Shown here: positions 63,837-64,000 of the stretch, one piece after another
How the letters are laid out: each line of letters starts with the position of its first letter
Numbering within the stretch: position 1 is the stretch's first letter
Assembly: GCF_001635685.1 (NCBI RefSeq)
Contig: NZ_LWFF01000002.1
Span: 31,808-95,807, forward strand
Source of the DNA: Erythrobacter sp. HI0063
GTDB taxonomy: Bacteria > Pseudomonadota > Alphaproteobacteria > Sphingomonadales > Sphingomonadaceae
Length of the DNA stretch: 64,000 nt
Direction of reading: 5' to 3'
The notes under the pieces: model-generated
Seen by the model: the letters and a program-made list of their open reading frames with translations, nothing else
Database searches by the model: none
What the model was told of the DNA's origin: nothing
Program-made: the position numbers and the translations under genes

Positions 63837-64000
63837 GCGGGGTCGTGGCTGCCGTCCGGCGCAGGACAACCGCCCCTATTTCGAAGGCATGATGTGGATC
63901 GCGCGGACCGGAGCGCAGTGGCGTCACCTGCCGGATGAGTATGGCAAGTGGAACAGCGTTTTCCGGCGCTATCGACGATGGGTTACGACCGGCGTGTTCG
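63760..64000 (+). mobile_element. IS5-family transposase, 5' portion
   Basis: Reading in the frame from a TTG near 63760 (or 63772) gives GVTDEEWEVIGPLLPPERGR, then NRPYFEGMMWIARTGAQWRH, then DEYGKWNSVFRRYRRW. This is the N-terminal DUF4096-like domain of IS5-family DDE transposases. It continues past the window end, so catalytic residues are not visible. The left terminal repeat was not defined. It lies over the end of the preceding gene fragment. Confidence 0.85.

Overview
The window is high-GC alphaproteobacterial DNA. Gene content and protein style point to Sphingomonadales, most likely an Erythrobacteraceae relative. Markers are an alphaproteobacterial SspB, a LOV-HWE blue-light kinase, a large acyl-CoA dehydrogenase set, and many small DUF families common in that group. 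No rRNA, tRNA or CRISPR array was found. Most of 1-30,400 and 32,600-42,650 reads as ordinary chromosomal backbone. From 42,650 to the end the window is accessory: defence-like, mobile and metal-resistance genes.

Backbone, left part. Histidine biosynthesis (hisB-hisH-hisA-hisF) is on the minus strand, followed by sspB, a hypothetical gene, gmk and two membrane-anchored LuxR-type HTH genes. Next come a RadC/JAB protein, two acyl-CoA dehydrogenases with an SDR on the minus strand, and an MFS transporter. A plus-strand unit then carries a third acyl-CoA dehydrogenase, a Zn alcohol dehydrogenase and a phosphotransferase-fold protein. A subtilisin-like surface lipoprotein stands divergent from dapD. 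Around 20-21.2 kb four tiny stress-type DUF genes are packed with overlapping stop/start codons. They are followed by DoxX, SWIB, PEBP, an S41 protease, the LOV-HWE kinase with its response regulator, and assorted envelope genes including fasciclin, plus HPF/RaiA.

Middle. A small low-GC insertion at about 30.4-32.5 kb carries a GIY-YIG-like protein, a DUF6161-like membrane protein, a truncated gene tail and a decayed second copy of the thiC 3' end. The intact thiC follows with its TPP riboswitch. Then come a DUF6445 protein, DUF1328, an AbgT transporter, a cyanide-insensitive-type bd oxidase (cydA-cydB-DUF2474), and an APC permease fused to EIIA-like and RCK_C-like domains.

Accessory right part. 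The most interesting locus is 43,218-49,617. Two overlapping genes encode a 1496-aa protein and a 639-aa partner without recognisable domains. The larger protein has an N-terminal Cap4/Mrr-like nuclease domain, a long helical repeat region and a C-terminal PIN-like domain. I read this as a candidate undescribed two-gene defence system. It is followed by a ParB-like gene, an HTH-adenine methyltransferase gene split by one in-frame TGA, and a coupled pair with a MobA-like member. A gene-poor kilobase with clustered DnaA-box-like sites comes next. A Czc/Cus-type RND efflux operon, chrA, a DUF2971 gene whose start is interrupted by a poly-C frameshift, and an IS5-family transposase cut by the window end complete the region.
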